Both the position numbers and the translations under genes were made by a program. A DNA stretch of 64,000 nucleotides, taken from the NCBI RefSeq assembly GCF_022627325.1, contig NZ_JAETZZ010000008.1:62001-126000 (forward strand), read 5' to 3'. The stretch's first letter is position 1, and the number at the start of each line of letters is the position of its first letter. The stretch is from Pseudomonas putida. GTDB lineage: Bacteria; Pseudomonadota; Gammaproteobacteria; Pseudomonadales; Pseudomonadaceae. Positions 9,153-17,692 of this stretch are shown piece after piece. The notes under the pieces were generated by a model. The model was given only the letters and a program-made list of their open reading frames with translations, had not been told where the DNA came from and searched no databases.

Positions 9153-10649
9153 TTACTTCATGGTCGGCATGGAAAACTCAACGCCTTCCCGAACACCTGA
9201 CGACGGCCATCGCTGGGTGACGGTTTTGCGTCGGGTGTAGAACCGGACGCCATCCGGCCCGTAGGCATGCAAGTCACCGAACAACGAGCGCTTCCAACCA
9301 CCGAAACTGTGGTAAGCGACGGGAACAGGCAGAGGAACGTTAATACCGACCATGCCCACCTTGATGTTGTCGGAGAAGTAGCGAGCGGCTTCTCCGTCTC
9401 GGGTGAAAATGCATGTGCCATTGCCGTACTCGTGCTTGTCGATCAACGCCATGGCTTCCTTCATGCTGTTGACGCGTACTACCTGCAGTACCGGGCCAAA
9501 GATTTCTTCCTTGTAGCTCTGCATGTCTGGAGTAACGTGATCGAGCAGGGTGCCGCCGACGAAGAAGCCTTCCTCATAGCCAGCAACGTTCGGCTGACGA
9601 CCGTCGACAACCACCGTTGCGCCCTGCGCTTCAGCACTGTCGATATACCCGACCACCTTCTGCTGATGCTGGCGGGTGATCACCGGGCCAAAGTCATTCT
9701 TGCTGTCGGTGTAAGCCCCTACCTTCAGGTTCTTCATGGCTTCTTTCATTTTGGCGATCAACGCATCGGCTGCCGCATCACCCACTGCAACGGCGACTGA
9801 CAGTGCCATGCAACGCTCACCGGAGGAGCCAAATGCAGCGCCCAGGAGCTGGTTCACCGCATTGTCGATATCGGCGTCAGGCATGACGATGGCGTGGTTT
9901 TTCGCCCCACCCAATGCCTGACAGCGTTTGCCGTGGGCCGTGGCAGTGGTGTAGATATACTCGGCAACCGGCGTCGAACCCACGAAACTGACCGCCTGAA
10001 TGCGCGAGTCGCGCAGCAGGATGTCAACCGCTTCCTTGTCGCCATTTACCACGTTCAACACGCCCTTGGGCAGACCTGCTTCCTGCAGCAGTTGGGCGAT
10101 GAACAGCGTTGAGCTCGGGTCGCGCTCGGAAGGCTTGAGAATGAAGCAGTTCCCCGCCGCAATAGCCACCGGGATCATCCACAGCGGCACCATCACCGGG
10201 AAGTTGAACGGTGTGATACCTGCCACGACGCCCAGAGGCTGGAACTCGCTCCAGGCATCGATGTTCGGCCCGACATTCTTGCTGTGCTCGCCTTTGAGCA
10301 GCTCGGCGATCCCGCACGCGTACTCGACGTTCTCAATGCCACGCTGCAGTTCACCGGCAGCGTCATGGGAAATCTTTCCGTGTTCTTCACCAATCAGTTT
10401 GCAGATCGCATCAGCGTTCTGCTCCAGCAGTTCCTTGAAGCGGAACATGATACGGGCCCGCTTGATAGGCGGCGTATCGCGCCAGTCCGGGAAAGCAGCT
10501 TCAGCAGTAGCAATGGCGTGCTCTACCGTATGGCTCGATGCCAAGGCAACTTGGCGCGCAACCTCGCCGGTGGCGGGATTGAAGACATCCTGAGTGCGCT
10601 TGGATTCGACAACGACTTCGCCGTTGATCAGATGACCGACAGTATTCAT
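9153..10649 (-). CDS. dddC: CoA-acylating malonate/methylmalonate-semialdehyde dehydrogenase, DddC
   Basis: 498 residues from ATG 10649 with GGAG seven bases upstream; an in-frame GTG four codons earlier overlaps that site and was rejected. It is a full-length MmsA-type aldehyde dehydrogenase: TPFNFPVMVPLWMIPVAIA, the LGGAKNHAIVMPDADID region, and catalytic Cys280 in SSGERCMALS. MmsA-type enzymes convert malonate semialdehyde to acetyl-CoA (or methylmalonate semialdehyde to propionyl-CoA). In DddD-type DMSP pathways DddC performs the first reaction on the C3 product. It is 45 bp downstream of dddB. If read out of context it would be called mmsA. Confidence 0.88.
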   Translation of the reverse strand: MNTVGHLINGEVVVESKRTQDVFNPATGEVARQVALASSHTVEHAIATAEAAFPDWRDTPPIKRARIMFRFKELLEQNADAICKLIGEEHGKISHDAAGELQRGIENVEYACGIAELLKGEHSKNVGPNIDAWSEFQPLGVVAGITPFNFPVMVPLWMIPVAIAAGNCFILKPSERDPSSTLFIAQLLQEAGLPKGVLNVVNGDKEAVDILLRDSRIQAVSFVGSTPVAEYIYTTATAHGKRCQALGGAKNHAIVMPDADIDNAVNQLLGAAFGSSGERCMALSVAVAVGDAAADALIAKMKEAMKNLKVGAYTDSKNDFGPVITRQHQQKVVGYIDSAEAQGATVVVDGRQPNVAGYEEGFFVGGTLLDHVTPDMQSYKEEIFGPVLQVVRVNSMKEAMALIDKHEYGNGTCIFTRDGEAARYFSDNIKVGMVGINVPLPVPVAYHSFGGWKRSLFGDLHAYGPDGVRFYTRRKTVTQRWPSSGVREGVEFSMPTMK

Positions 10650-10694
10650 GTGTAGCTCCACTTTTTGTTATTCAAATAATGCGTTGAGGCGGCA

Positions 10695-11852
10695 TTACCA
10701 AAGGCTGCGATACAACTCGACCATCTCGGCCTCGGTCGGCACACGCGGGTTATTGCCAGGTGAACCGGAAGCAAGCGCTTGAGCGGCCATGGTTGGCATC
10801 AGTTCGAAGAATTTTTCACGATCAATTCCGAACTGCGCAGGGCTCGGTACATTGAGCTCATCATTGATTGCCACCAGCTCATCCAGCAGTTTCTCCACCG
10901 CGGATTGATCGTTGTCGCTTTGCGTGGCGACACCCATGGCACGCGCACAATCGGCGTACCGATCACGTGCAGCGGGTATGGAGAAAGCCGTCACCTCGGG
11001 CAGCAGCATGGCGTTCGACAAGCCATGGGGTACATGGAATGCCGCGCCGATTGGCCGGCTCATTCCATGCACCAAGGCAACAGAGGCAGCAGAGAAAGCC
11101 AGGCCTGCCAAGGTCGACCCCAGCATCACGGCCTCACGAGCAGCACGGTCGCTACCCTCGTGGTAGACCTTGCGAAGGTTGGGCCCGATCAGGCGCATGG
11201 CGGCCAGTGCCTGGGCATCGCTGAACAGATTCGCTTTTTTGCTGACGTAAGCCTCGATGGCGTGCGTCAGCGCATCGATGCCGGTGTCCGCCGTTACGCG
11301 AGGCGGCAATGAGAGCGTCAGCTCATAATCGACGAGGGCAGCGACAGGCATGAAGCCTGCGCCGACGCACAGCATTTTTTCGTCGGTAGACTCATCGGTG
11401 ATGATGGTGAAACGGGTGACTTCGGAACCCGTGCCAGCAGTGGTCGGAATGGCAATGATCGGCAAGCCCGTTTCGGTCACATTGCGCGGGAACTTGTAAT
11501 CGCACATGACTCCGCCGAACTTGGCCAGGATACCAATCGCTTTGGCACTGTCGATGGGGCTTCCGCCGCCGAGCGCGATGATGCTGTCGTAGCCCCCCTC
11601 CCTGGCGGTGGCCACGCCTGCTTGAATTGACGCAACGGTAGGCTCAGGGACGGTTTCGGAAAACACGTCGACAGCGATTGCGTGCGCTGCCAGCACGGCG
11701 CTGATACGACCGGCATAACCCAACTCGACCATCATTCGGTCAGTGATGATGAGTGGCTTGCGGCAACCGAGGCTGGCCAACACCTGGTGGATTTGCTGGC
11801 TGGCACCGGCACCGGTTTGCAGGATACGTGGGAGGATGCTGTTGTAAGTCAT
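10695..11852 (-). CDS. dddB: Iron-containing alcohol dehydrogenase, DddB
   Basis: 385 residues, the usual size of group III Fe-dependent alcohol dehydrogenases. NAD-binding GGGSPIDSAKAI lies near residue 95 and TTAGTGSEVT near 137. The metal ligands are visible as Asp193 and His197 (GIDALTHAIEAY), His262 and His276 (VHGMSRPIGAAFHVPHG). DddB proteins are proposed to oxidise 3-hydroxypropionate made by DddD to malonate semialdehyde, which then feeds DddC. Lies between dddD and dddC. Chemistry is inferred from family plus context. Confidence 0.87.
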   Translation of the reverse strand: MTYNSILPRILQTGAGASQQIHQVLASLGCRKPLIITDRMMVELGYAGRISAVLAAHAIAVDVFSETVPEPTVASIQAGVATAREGGYDSIIALGGGSPIDSAKAIGILAKFGGVMCDYKFPRNVTETGLPIIAIPTTAGTGSEVTRFTIITDESTDEKMLCVGAGFMPVAALVDYELTLSLPPRVTADTGIDALTHAIEAYVSKKANLFSDAQALAAMRLIGPNLRKVYHEGSDRAAREAVMLGSTLAGLAFSAASVALVHGMSRPIGAAFHVPHGLSNAMLLPEVTAFSIPAARDRYADCARAMGVATQSDNDQSAVEKLLDELVAINDELNVPSPAQFGIDREKFFELMPTMAAQALASGSPGNNPRVPTEAEMVELYRSLW

Positions 11853-11977
11853 GGCTCTATCTCATTTCCTGGGCATGAACGCGCCCGCGAGCAGCCTTTG
11901 GGCTCGTGTTCGCTTGATCGGTTGAATCGGCAAACAAGGGGGCGCTAACAGGCCGCCCCTTGACCTGCCTTCAGCAG

Positions 11978-14476
11978 TCAGCTCGGCAGATATTCCTCGC
12001 TCCAGGACTCGCCGATTGCGCCAGCGTCCAGAAGCGATTGAACCTGTGCGTCGGTATAGCCGTAACGGCCCAGCACCTTGCGCGTCGAAGCGCCAAACTT
12101 CTCAGCGGGTGACAGTGCTCGAATTTGCGCTACCCGTGGGCGAATGGCGTAGGGATCGAGCTGCGTAACCCGATGGCCGCTCGGATGGTCGCTGTAGATG
12201 CTGAAGGAGTAGCTGCCATTCTGGGTACCCGGTAGGCCATCAGCGGTTCGACTGTATTGGCTGCGCAGGTGATCGATGTTGTCCGGTACCGCGGCAGCGA
12301 TGTTGGCAGCCTGCAGACGCTCTTGAAGGACCGAACTGCTCATGCGGCCGAGGGCAGAGTTCAGGTAGGCCACCCGGTCAGTTGCGGTTACCACCCCACT
12401 GAGTTCGGCGATGGCCGCGAACTTGTGCAGCTCCTGTTCGCAGGCATCCAGGTAGATCCAACCATCCGCGGTCTTGTAGAACCGGGAAAGGTCGCTGTAG
12501 CCGACCACGTCCCGCCCGGACGGCTCATCGAATGGCGCCCGGCCTGCGTAGTCGTAGCAGAATGGAATCTGTACCAGATTACCCAGTGATGCGAGCGAGG
12601 TGCGCGCCCGGTGAGCTTCGCCGCTGCGATGCTTGCGATAAAGGGCTGTTGCCACGCCCAGGGCGGCAGCAAAACCGCACATCACATCGATGGTGCCAAC
12701 GTGAGCATGTTCCTCTGGCGTCTCCATCCCTCCGCCGAAGCGCAGCATGATCCCGGTCGTGGCCTGGATAAGATCGTCATACCCCAAATAATCCGTACGA
12801 GGGCCGCGACGTGGCCCGCCGAAGCAGTCCAGCTGGCAGAAGATCACACCGGGATTCACCGCTTGCAGACTGGCCTCGTCGAGGCCCAGCGGTGCCAGTT
12901 GGCGATCAGGCGCGTTCATGACGATCACGTCGACTTCCCGCACCAGGCGATTGAAAACGTCCCGCCCTTCGGGCTTGTTCAGATCAACCAGAACACTTTC
13001 CTTGCCACGTGCCGACGACATACCGAAGACCACGGTATTCCACGGATCATAATTGGGTACGACAGGGTCCAGCTTGATGACGTCTGCCCCGAAGCGGCCG
13101 AGGAAGGATGTGGAATGGGGGCCGGCGATGACGTTCGTCAGGTCGAGAATCTTGACCCCCTCCAGCCAACCGGTAGGCTGGTCGAACCTGGCCGGCGGCA
13201 ATGCAGGTTCAGGTCGTTCGGACAGCGTTGCCAGTGCTTCCTCGAAGCGCACATCGCGGCGCGAAAGCGGCTTGAGCATGGGCTCTGAGCACCCTTCCAA
13301 CCAGGCGATCGGGCCAGGCTGCTTCATGACGCCGAACTCGCGATCGTCGACCTCTACGATCAAGCCAGCGGTGTTCGAGTGCTCGTCATGCAGCCACTCT
13401 TGGGTAGACCTGTGAGGCGCACCGGGGAAACGCCCCTCACCGAAGATGGCCTCCCACTCGGCCGCCGTTTTGGTCAGGAACACCTCTTTCATCCGGGCCG
13501 AGATACGTGCAGCCCAGTCGGCAGGCAACGGATAAACGCCGAGGGATGCATTGCCATCCCACTGGTCGATTGGCATGTAGGGGTCATCCACCTTCGGCAA
13601 GCCGGCGGCAACCATTTCTTCATAGATACCCATTGCCTGCAGGCAGCGCTTGGCATGCTCTCGGTGCGACGGGCAGACGGCGTAGAACTTGCGGCCATCG
13701 GCACATTCATAGGTACGGTAGAACGGGTCGAGGAACTCCTGCAGATCCTGGTAGCTCAGGTTCATCGGCAGGTTCTGCGCCCGACGGCGCTCGCTCTCCT
13801 TTTCACGCAAGGTCTTGTAGCGCAGCGGGTACCCATCGATCTTGATCGAGTTGTACGACAGGCCTTCCATCACCGCAGAAGCCAAGGGCACTTCGATCTG
13901 ATCGCCAACGCCATGCGTTTCACGCGCCTGGAGCGCAAGCACTACAGAAGACACAGCCAGCATGGTGCCGTATGCGGATGCCAGGGGGAGTGGCGAGAAA
14001 CTTGGGTTGATGCCCATCAGCACACGGTTTTGGCCCATATCGGTGAACACACCGGAAGCAGAGGCAATCACCGACTCGGTCGCACGCCATTGCGCCCGCA
14101 ATTCGTCATCGCTGGCAAAGCCCGGAATCGACAACGTGATCAACTCAGGGCGCGCACGTCTCAGCTCTGCGAAATCAAGACCCAACCTGGACAGCACCCC
14201 GGGCCGGAAATTTTCTATCACGATATCGGCACGGGAGATGAGTTCGCGCGCTTGCTGCAGCCCCTCCTGAGCCTTCAGATCCAGGCGCATGCACAGCTTG
14301 TTGCGGTTGAGCGTGGCATTGGCCGGGCTGTCCCAGAGGGGCCCACCCAGCGGGTCGATGTGAACGACTGTCGCACCGAGATCGGCGAGGATCATCGCGA
14401 CTGCCGGGCCTGCGATGTACTGCCCAAGATCGATGACATTGACGCCTTGCAAAGGCAATTGGTTGATTTGCTGCAT
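11978..14476 (-). CDS. dddD: DddD: double-domain class III CoA-transferase / DMSP lyase
   Basis: 832 residues from ATG 14476 (AAGGG upstream). Two CaiB/BaiF domains lie in tandem: residues ~10-400 (GVNVIDLGQYIAGPAVA) and ~437-830 (GVKILDLTNVIAGPHSTSFLG). The second carries Asp597 in GTIDVMCGFAAALG, aligning with the CoA-ester-forming Asp of class III CoA-transferases; the matching place in the first domain (PLPLASAYGTMLA) has none. Length, domain order and one-sided active site match DddD, which cleaves DMSP to dimethyl sulfide and a 3-hydroxypropionyl product. Gene order dddD-dddB-dddC with dddT and a LysR gene nearby fits the known ddd clusters. An unrelated carnitine-type transferase is much less likely. 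Confidence 0.9.
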   Translation of the reverse strand: MQQINQLPLQGVNVIDLGQYIAGPAVAMILADLGATVVHIDPLGGPLWDSPANATLNRNKLCMRLDLKAQEGLQQARELISRADIVIENFRPGVLSRLGLDFAELRRARPELITLSIPGFASDDELRAQWRATESVIASASGVFTDMGQNRVLMGINPSFSPLPLASAYGTMLAVSSVVLALQARETHGVGDQIEVPLASAVMEGLSYNSIKIDGYPLRYKTLREKESERRRAQNLPMNLSYQDLQEFLDPFYRTYECADGRKFYAVCPSHREHAKRCLQAMGIYEEMVAAGLPKVDDPYMPIDQWDGNASLGVYPLPADWAARISARMKEVFLTKTAAEWEAIFGEGRFPGAPHRSTQEWLHDEHSNTAGLIVEVDDREFGVMKQPGPIAWLEGCSEPMLKPLSRRDVRFEEALATLSERPEPALPPARFDQPTGWLEGVKILDLTNVIAGPHSTSFLGRFGADVIKLDPVVPNYDPWNTVVFGMSSARGKESVLVDLNKPEGRDVFNRLVREVDVIVMNAPDRQLAPLGLDEASLQAVNPGVIFCQLDCFGGPRRGPRTDYLGYDDLIQATTGIMLRFGGGMETPEEHAHVGTIDVMCGFAAALGVATALYRKHRSGEAHRARTSLASLGNLVQIPFCYDYAGRAPFDEPSGRDVVGYSDLSRFYKTADGWIYLDACEQELHKFAAIAELSGVVTATDRVAYLNSALGRMSSSVLQERLQAANIAAAVPDNIDHLRSQYSRTADGLPGTQNGSYSFSIYSDHPSGHRVTQLDPYAIRPRVAQIRALSPAEKFGASTRKVLGRYGYTDAQVQSLLDAGAIGESWSEEYLPS

Positions 14477-14633
14477 GAGGGTAACCCTTAGGTAGCCCGG
14501 ACCGACGCGATTCGGCGGCACGGTTATTTTTGTTATTGAGACCTCGTACTGACCGGTCCCTGGACGGCTGCACCATCCAAGGGCTTGCGATGTGCTTGCT
14601 ACTTTCAGAAATTCGACGGCAACGCGAAAGCAA

Positions 14634-14664
14634 TAAAAAATGGCCCTAAGGGGCCATTTTTTTT
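14634..14664 (-). terminator. Bidirectional-looking terminator between dddR and dddD
   Basis: Stem TGGCCC-TAAG-GGGCCA flanked by seven A on one side and eight T on the other, 19 bp past the dddR stop. It would end dddR transcription; the remaining ~150 bp to dddD should hold the dddD promoter. Confidence 0.8.
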
Positions 14665-14682
14665 ATTGCTTGAGCACTCGGC

Positions 14683-15612
14683 TTATTGCTGGGGAAGTTC
14701 GCCGTGCTGCGCGCCGGCCTCTTCCTTGAACGATTGGGCCTCTTCGCACAGCCACTGGGCGAAGCCCGCCGCATCGGGATTGACCAGGCTGTGGCTCGAA
14801 TACACAAGGTAAAAAGCTTCCTTGGTCGGCACCTGGCAACCTAAGGGGGCGATGAGTCGGCCTTCGTCCAGCAGGTGCTTGACCAGTGAGGAGCGCGCCA
14901 ATGCGACGCCTTGCCCCAGTTCAGCCATCGTCAGTGCCGAAATAAGGGTGTCGAACTGCATTCCCTGAGAGGAGTCAACGCGCTCTGCATTGTTTTTTTG
15001 AAGCCAATAGCCCCACCCTTCTTCATAGCCCAGCACGTGCAGTAACGGGTGCCTTGCAAGGTCCTGGGGGCACTGCAGCGGGCGGTCTGCGCTAATCAAC
15101 GCCGGTGAACACACGGGCACCAGGGTGTCCCACGTCAGGCGCTCGGCTTTCATCCCAGGCCAGCGCCCTTGCCCATACCTGATTTCCAGGTCGGCATCGA
15201 ACTCTGTTTCGTCCACCCAGATGTTGCTTGCAACGCGGATGCTCACGTACGGATGTCGTGCCTTGAATCGGGGTAACCGGGGGGCGATCCAGTGCGTGAA
15301 AAATACCAGGCTGCTGCGGATGCTCAGCACACTTCGGTGACCTTGCCCAAAGATTTCATCCGTGGATGCCGCAAGTCGCTCGACCGACTCCCTTACCACT
15401 GGAAAGTAGGATTTACCGGCCTCGGTGAGTTCAAGCCCACGGGGCAAGCGCTTGAAAAGCGCTACGCCCAATTGCGACTCCAAGGCCTTTACCTGCTGAC
15501 TGATCGCCGCTTGCGTGAGATTGAGCTCTTCAGCGGCATGCGTGAAATTCAACAGCCGGGCCGAAACCTCGAAGGCCCGAAGCCAGTTCAAGGGAGGTAA
15601 ACGCTTTTTCAT
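14683..15612 (-). CDS. dddR: LysR-family regulator of the DMSP cluster, DddR-like
   Basis: 309 residues. N-terminal winged helix PLNWLRAFEVSARLLNFTHA followed by AAEELNLTQAAISQQVKALE, of the GcvA/AmpR-like type, with a substrate-binding domain from about residue 95 (SIRSSLVFFTHWIAPRLPRF). It lies directly upstream of dddD on the same strand with a terminator between, and 80 bp from divergent acuR. LysR activators next to dddD are called DddR and respond to DMSP or 3-hydroxypropionate; the assignment here rests on location. Confidence 0.75.
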   Translation of the reverse strand: MKKRLPPLNWLRAFEVSARLLNFTHAAEELNLTQAAISQQVKALESQLGVALFKRLPRGLELTEAGKSYFPVVRESVERLAASTDEIFGQGHRSVLSIRSSLVFFTHWIAPRLPRFKARHPYVSIRVASNIWVDETEFDADLEIRYGQGRWPGMKAERLTWDTLVPVCSPALISADRPLQCPQDLARHPLLHVLGYEEGWGYWLQKNNAERVDSSQGMQFDTLISALTMAELGQGVALARSSLVKHLLDEGRLIAPLGCQVPTKEAFYLVYSSHSLVNPDAAGFAQWLCEEAQSFKEEAGAQHGELPQQ

Positions 15613-15663
15613 GACGCATCCAACGCTAGGCTCATCGGGTATCGAGTCGCTTCACGGTTGACA

Positions 15664-15686
15664 TTAGAGACGAACAGTCTAAATTA
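15664..15686 (+). promoter_or_regulatory. AcuR operator 1 (upstream of acuR)
   Basis: Dyad TTAGAGAC-GAACA-GTCTAAA, seven bases before the acuR start. The 19-mer AGACGAACAGTCTAAATTA (15668-15686) repeats with 16 of 19 matches in front of acuI. A GTCTA half-site with mirrored GAC is typical of TetR repressors of the NemR/AcuR kind. Likely autoregulation, perhaps also acting on divergent dddR. Confidence 0.65.
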
Positions 15687-15692
15687 CAACGC

Positions 15693-16325
15693 ATGAATAG
15701 CGCCCAACCGACGCCTCGAAGAGGCCGACCGCCGAAAATCGCCCGTGAGCATGGCGAAACCCTTGAGCTCCTGCTGCGCTGCGGCATGGAAATCCTCACC
15801 GAACAAGGCTTCGCTGCCACCGGCATCGATACTGTGCTCAAACGCGTGCAAGTACCCAAAGGCTCGTTCTATCACTACTTCGACAGCAAAGAAGCCTTTG
15901 GCCAAGCGGTACTGCAACGCTATGCAGACTACTTCGCTCGAAAGCTCGATCGAAACTTCAACGATCAGAGCGTGTCGCCGCTACGAAGGCTTTGCAATTT
16001 CGTGGAAGAAGCGAAGGTGGGAATGGCCAAGTACCAGTTCCGAAGAGGCTGCCTGGTTGGCAATCTTGGTCAGGAGGTGTTGGTGCTGCCTGAAAGCTTC
16101 CGCGAACAACTGGAACGGGTGCTGCAGGACTGGGAGCAGCGCTTGTCTGCATGCCTGGAGGATGCAGTCAGGCTAGGCGAAGTTTCTTGCGAGCACGACT
16201 GCAAGGCGCTGGCTGCCTACTTCTGGGTTGGCTGGGAGGGTGCTGTGCTTCGGGCACGACTGACGCAGCATGTCCGCCCCCTAGACATTTTTTTTCAAGG
16301 TTTTCTGACAGGAATCACCCGGTGA
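15693..16325 (+). CDS. acuR: TetR-family repressor AcuR
   Basis: 210 residues. It begins with a basic arm (PRRGRPPKIAREHGETLELL) and a TetR helix-turn-helix: EQGFAATGIDTVLKRVQVPK then GSFYHYFDSKEAFG. The ligand domain includes YQFRRGCLVGNLGQEVL, a segment shared by AcuR-like and NemR-like regulators. AcuR represses acuI and is released by acrylate. It sits 47 bp before acuI, and matching operators precede both genes. RBS is weak and overlaps the operator, so low basal translation is possible. Confidence 0.82.
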   Translation: MNSAQPTPRRGRPPKIAREHGETLELLLRCGMEILTEQGFAATGIDTVLKRVQVPKGSFYHYFDSKEAFGQAVLQRYADYFARKLDRNFNDQSVSPLRRLCNFVEEAKVGMAKYQFRRGCLVGNLGQEVLVLPESFREQLERVLQDWEQRLSACLEDAVRLGEVSCEHDCKALAAYFWVGWEGAVLRARLTQHVRPLDIFFQGFLTGITR

Positions 16326-16344
16326 TTTCTTTTGGGCAATTTAA

Positions 16345-16363
16345 AGACAAACGGTCTAAATGA
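16345..16363 (+). promoter_or_regulatory. AcuR operator 2 (between acuR and acuI)
   Basis: AGACAAACGGTCTAAATGA, 16 of 19 bases identical and in the same orientation as operator 1, nine bases before the acuI start and overlapping its AGGA ribosome site. A bound repressor here would block acuI expression separately from acuR. Confidence 0.65.
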
Positions 16364-16372
16364 GGATGAAGC

Positions 16373-17356
16373 ATGTTCAAAGCGATTCTGATCGAAAAGC
16401 GGGAAGACAACTATTTGTCTCGAGTCACTGAACTAGAAGATGACCAGCTCCCCCCCGGGAACGTGACCGTGAAGGTGGCCTACAGCACCTTGAACTACAA
16501 GGATGCGCTCGCGATCACCGGCAAGGGGCCGGTTGTTCGTCAGTTCCCAATGGTGCCGGGCATCGACCTGGCGGGCACCGTAGAAGCGAGTGACGATCCA
16601 CGATACAAGGCTGGCGAACGCGTACTGCTCAATGGCTGGGGGGTGGGTGAAAGCCATTGGGGCGGGCTTGCACAAAAGGCGAGACTGAACGGCGACTGGC
16701 TTATTCCCCACCCCGTAGGCCTTGATGAACGCCAAGCCATGGCCATCGGCACCGCTGGCTACACCGCCATGCTGTGCCTGATGGCGCTGGAACGCCATGG
16801 GTTGAAACCCTCCAATGGACCGGTGCTGGTCACAGGCGCCACAGGCGGCGTCGGCAGCTTCGCCATCAGCCTTCTGGCCAGTGCCGGGTATACCGTCACG
16901 GCAGCCACAGGCAAGTCTAGCGAAGCGGCGTACCTGAAAAGCCTGGGAGCGACAGCCATCATCGACCGAGCCGAGCTCTCAGCCCCGGGGCGGCCCTTGG
17001 CAAAAGAAAAATGGGCGGGCGTGATCGATTCGGTCGGCAGCCATACACTGGCCAACGCGTGTGCGGCCACAATGTCCGAAGGCCTGGTGGCGGCCTGCGG
17101 ATTGGCACAGGGAATGGATTTCCCGGCAACCGTTGCACCTTTTATTCTTCGAGGGGTCAGCCTGCTCGGCATCAACAGCGTCACTCAGCCATTCGAACGA
17201 CGCGTCGAGGCTTGGGAAAGGCTCTCCGATCAGCTGAACCTCGACGCACTGTCATCAATGAGCAAAGAAGTTCGCCTTGAGGACGCGATTGGCGCCGCCT
17301 CTGAACTGATGGACGGGAAGATCCGAGGCCGGTTGATTGTGAATGTGAACGCCTAG
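16373..17356 (+). CDS. acuI: NADPH-dependent acryloyl-CoA reductase AcuI
   Basis: 327 residues, a zinc-free medium-chain dehydrogenase. The substrate loop reads YSTLNYKDALAITGKGPVVR and PMVPGIDLAGTVE; the NADPH-binding motif is TGATGGVGSFAISLLAS (residues ~154-170). These fit the YhdH/AcuI family, which reduces toxic acryloyl-CoA to propionyl-CoA. In DMSP users it removes acryloyl-CoA that arises from acrylate or from dehydration of 3-hydroxypropionyl-CoA. RBS AGGA; last gene of the acuRI unit. Confidence 0.9.
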   Translation: MFKAILIEKREDNYLSRVTELEDDQLPPGNVTVKVAYSTLNYKDALAITGKGPVVRQFPMVPGIDLAGTVEASDDPRYKAGERVLLNGWGVGESHWGGLAQKARLNGDWLIPHPVGLDERQAMAIGTAGYTAMLCLMALERHGLKPSNGPVLVTGATGGVGSFAISLLASAGYTVTAATGKSSEAAYLKSLGATAIIDRAELSAPGRPLAKEKWAGVIDSVGSHTLANACAATMSEGLVAACGLAQGMDFPATVAPFILRGVSLLGINSVTQPFERRVEAWERLSDQLNLDALSSMSKEVRLEDAIGAASELMDGKIRGRLIVNVNA

Positions 17357-17369
17357 CCTTGGCGTTTTG
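17348..17369 (+). terminator. Probable terminator overlapping acuI stop
   Basis: AACGCC-TAGCCTT-GGCGTT followed by TTG; the loop contains the acuI stop codon. Short stem, modest T tract. Confidence 0.45.
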
Positions 17370-17692
17370 TAGCAATCATCAGAGGATCAATTCAGCGAGG
17401 AAAATACCGGGTGAACATCGTGATGAAGGCGTGAACAGAGTCATAGCCTAGAATGCCTGCAACCCTGCACGGATACCCCTGCGCCAAATGGCTCAGTGCA
17501 GTCATCAAATGCGACTGGTGACGCGAGCGTCCTAAGCTCAGCCCGATCGCGCATTCTACCGGCCGGGGCAGCGTTCATTGACGCGAAGTCCTCGAGCCAG
17601 CTCATTCAGCCCGGCAGACACTGGCCTCAGGCTGAAACAAGAAGGAGTGGGCGAAGCAGCGTGATTCAAACGCCTGAGAATCGCAGCTCTGC
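17370..17692. other. Non-coding stretch between convergent acuI and broken LysR gene
   Basis: About 320 bases. Only out-of-phase short frames are present and no clear terminator, repeat or RNA was seen apart from the acuI hairpin at its left edge. Confidence 0.4.

Noticed and set aside
14477..14633. Sigma-54 promoter upstream of dddD
   Set aside because: No convincing GG-N10-GC pair with flanking consensus was found on the minus strand.
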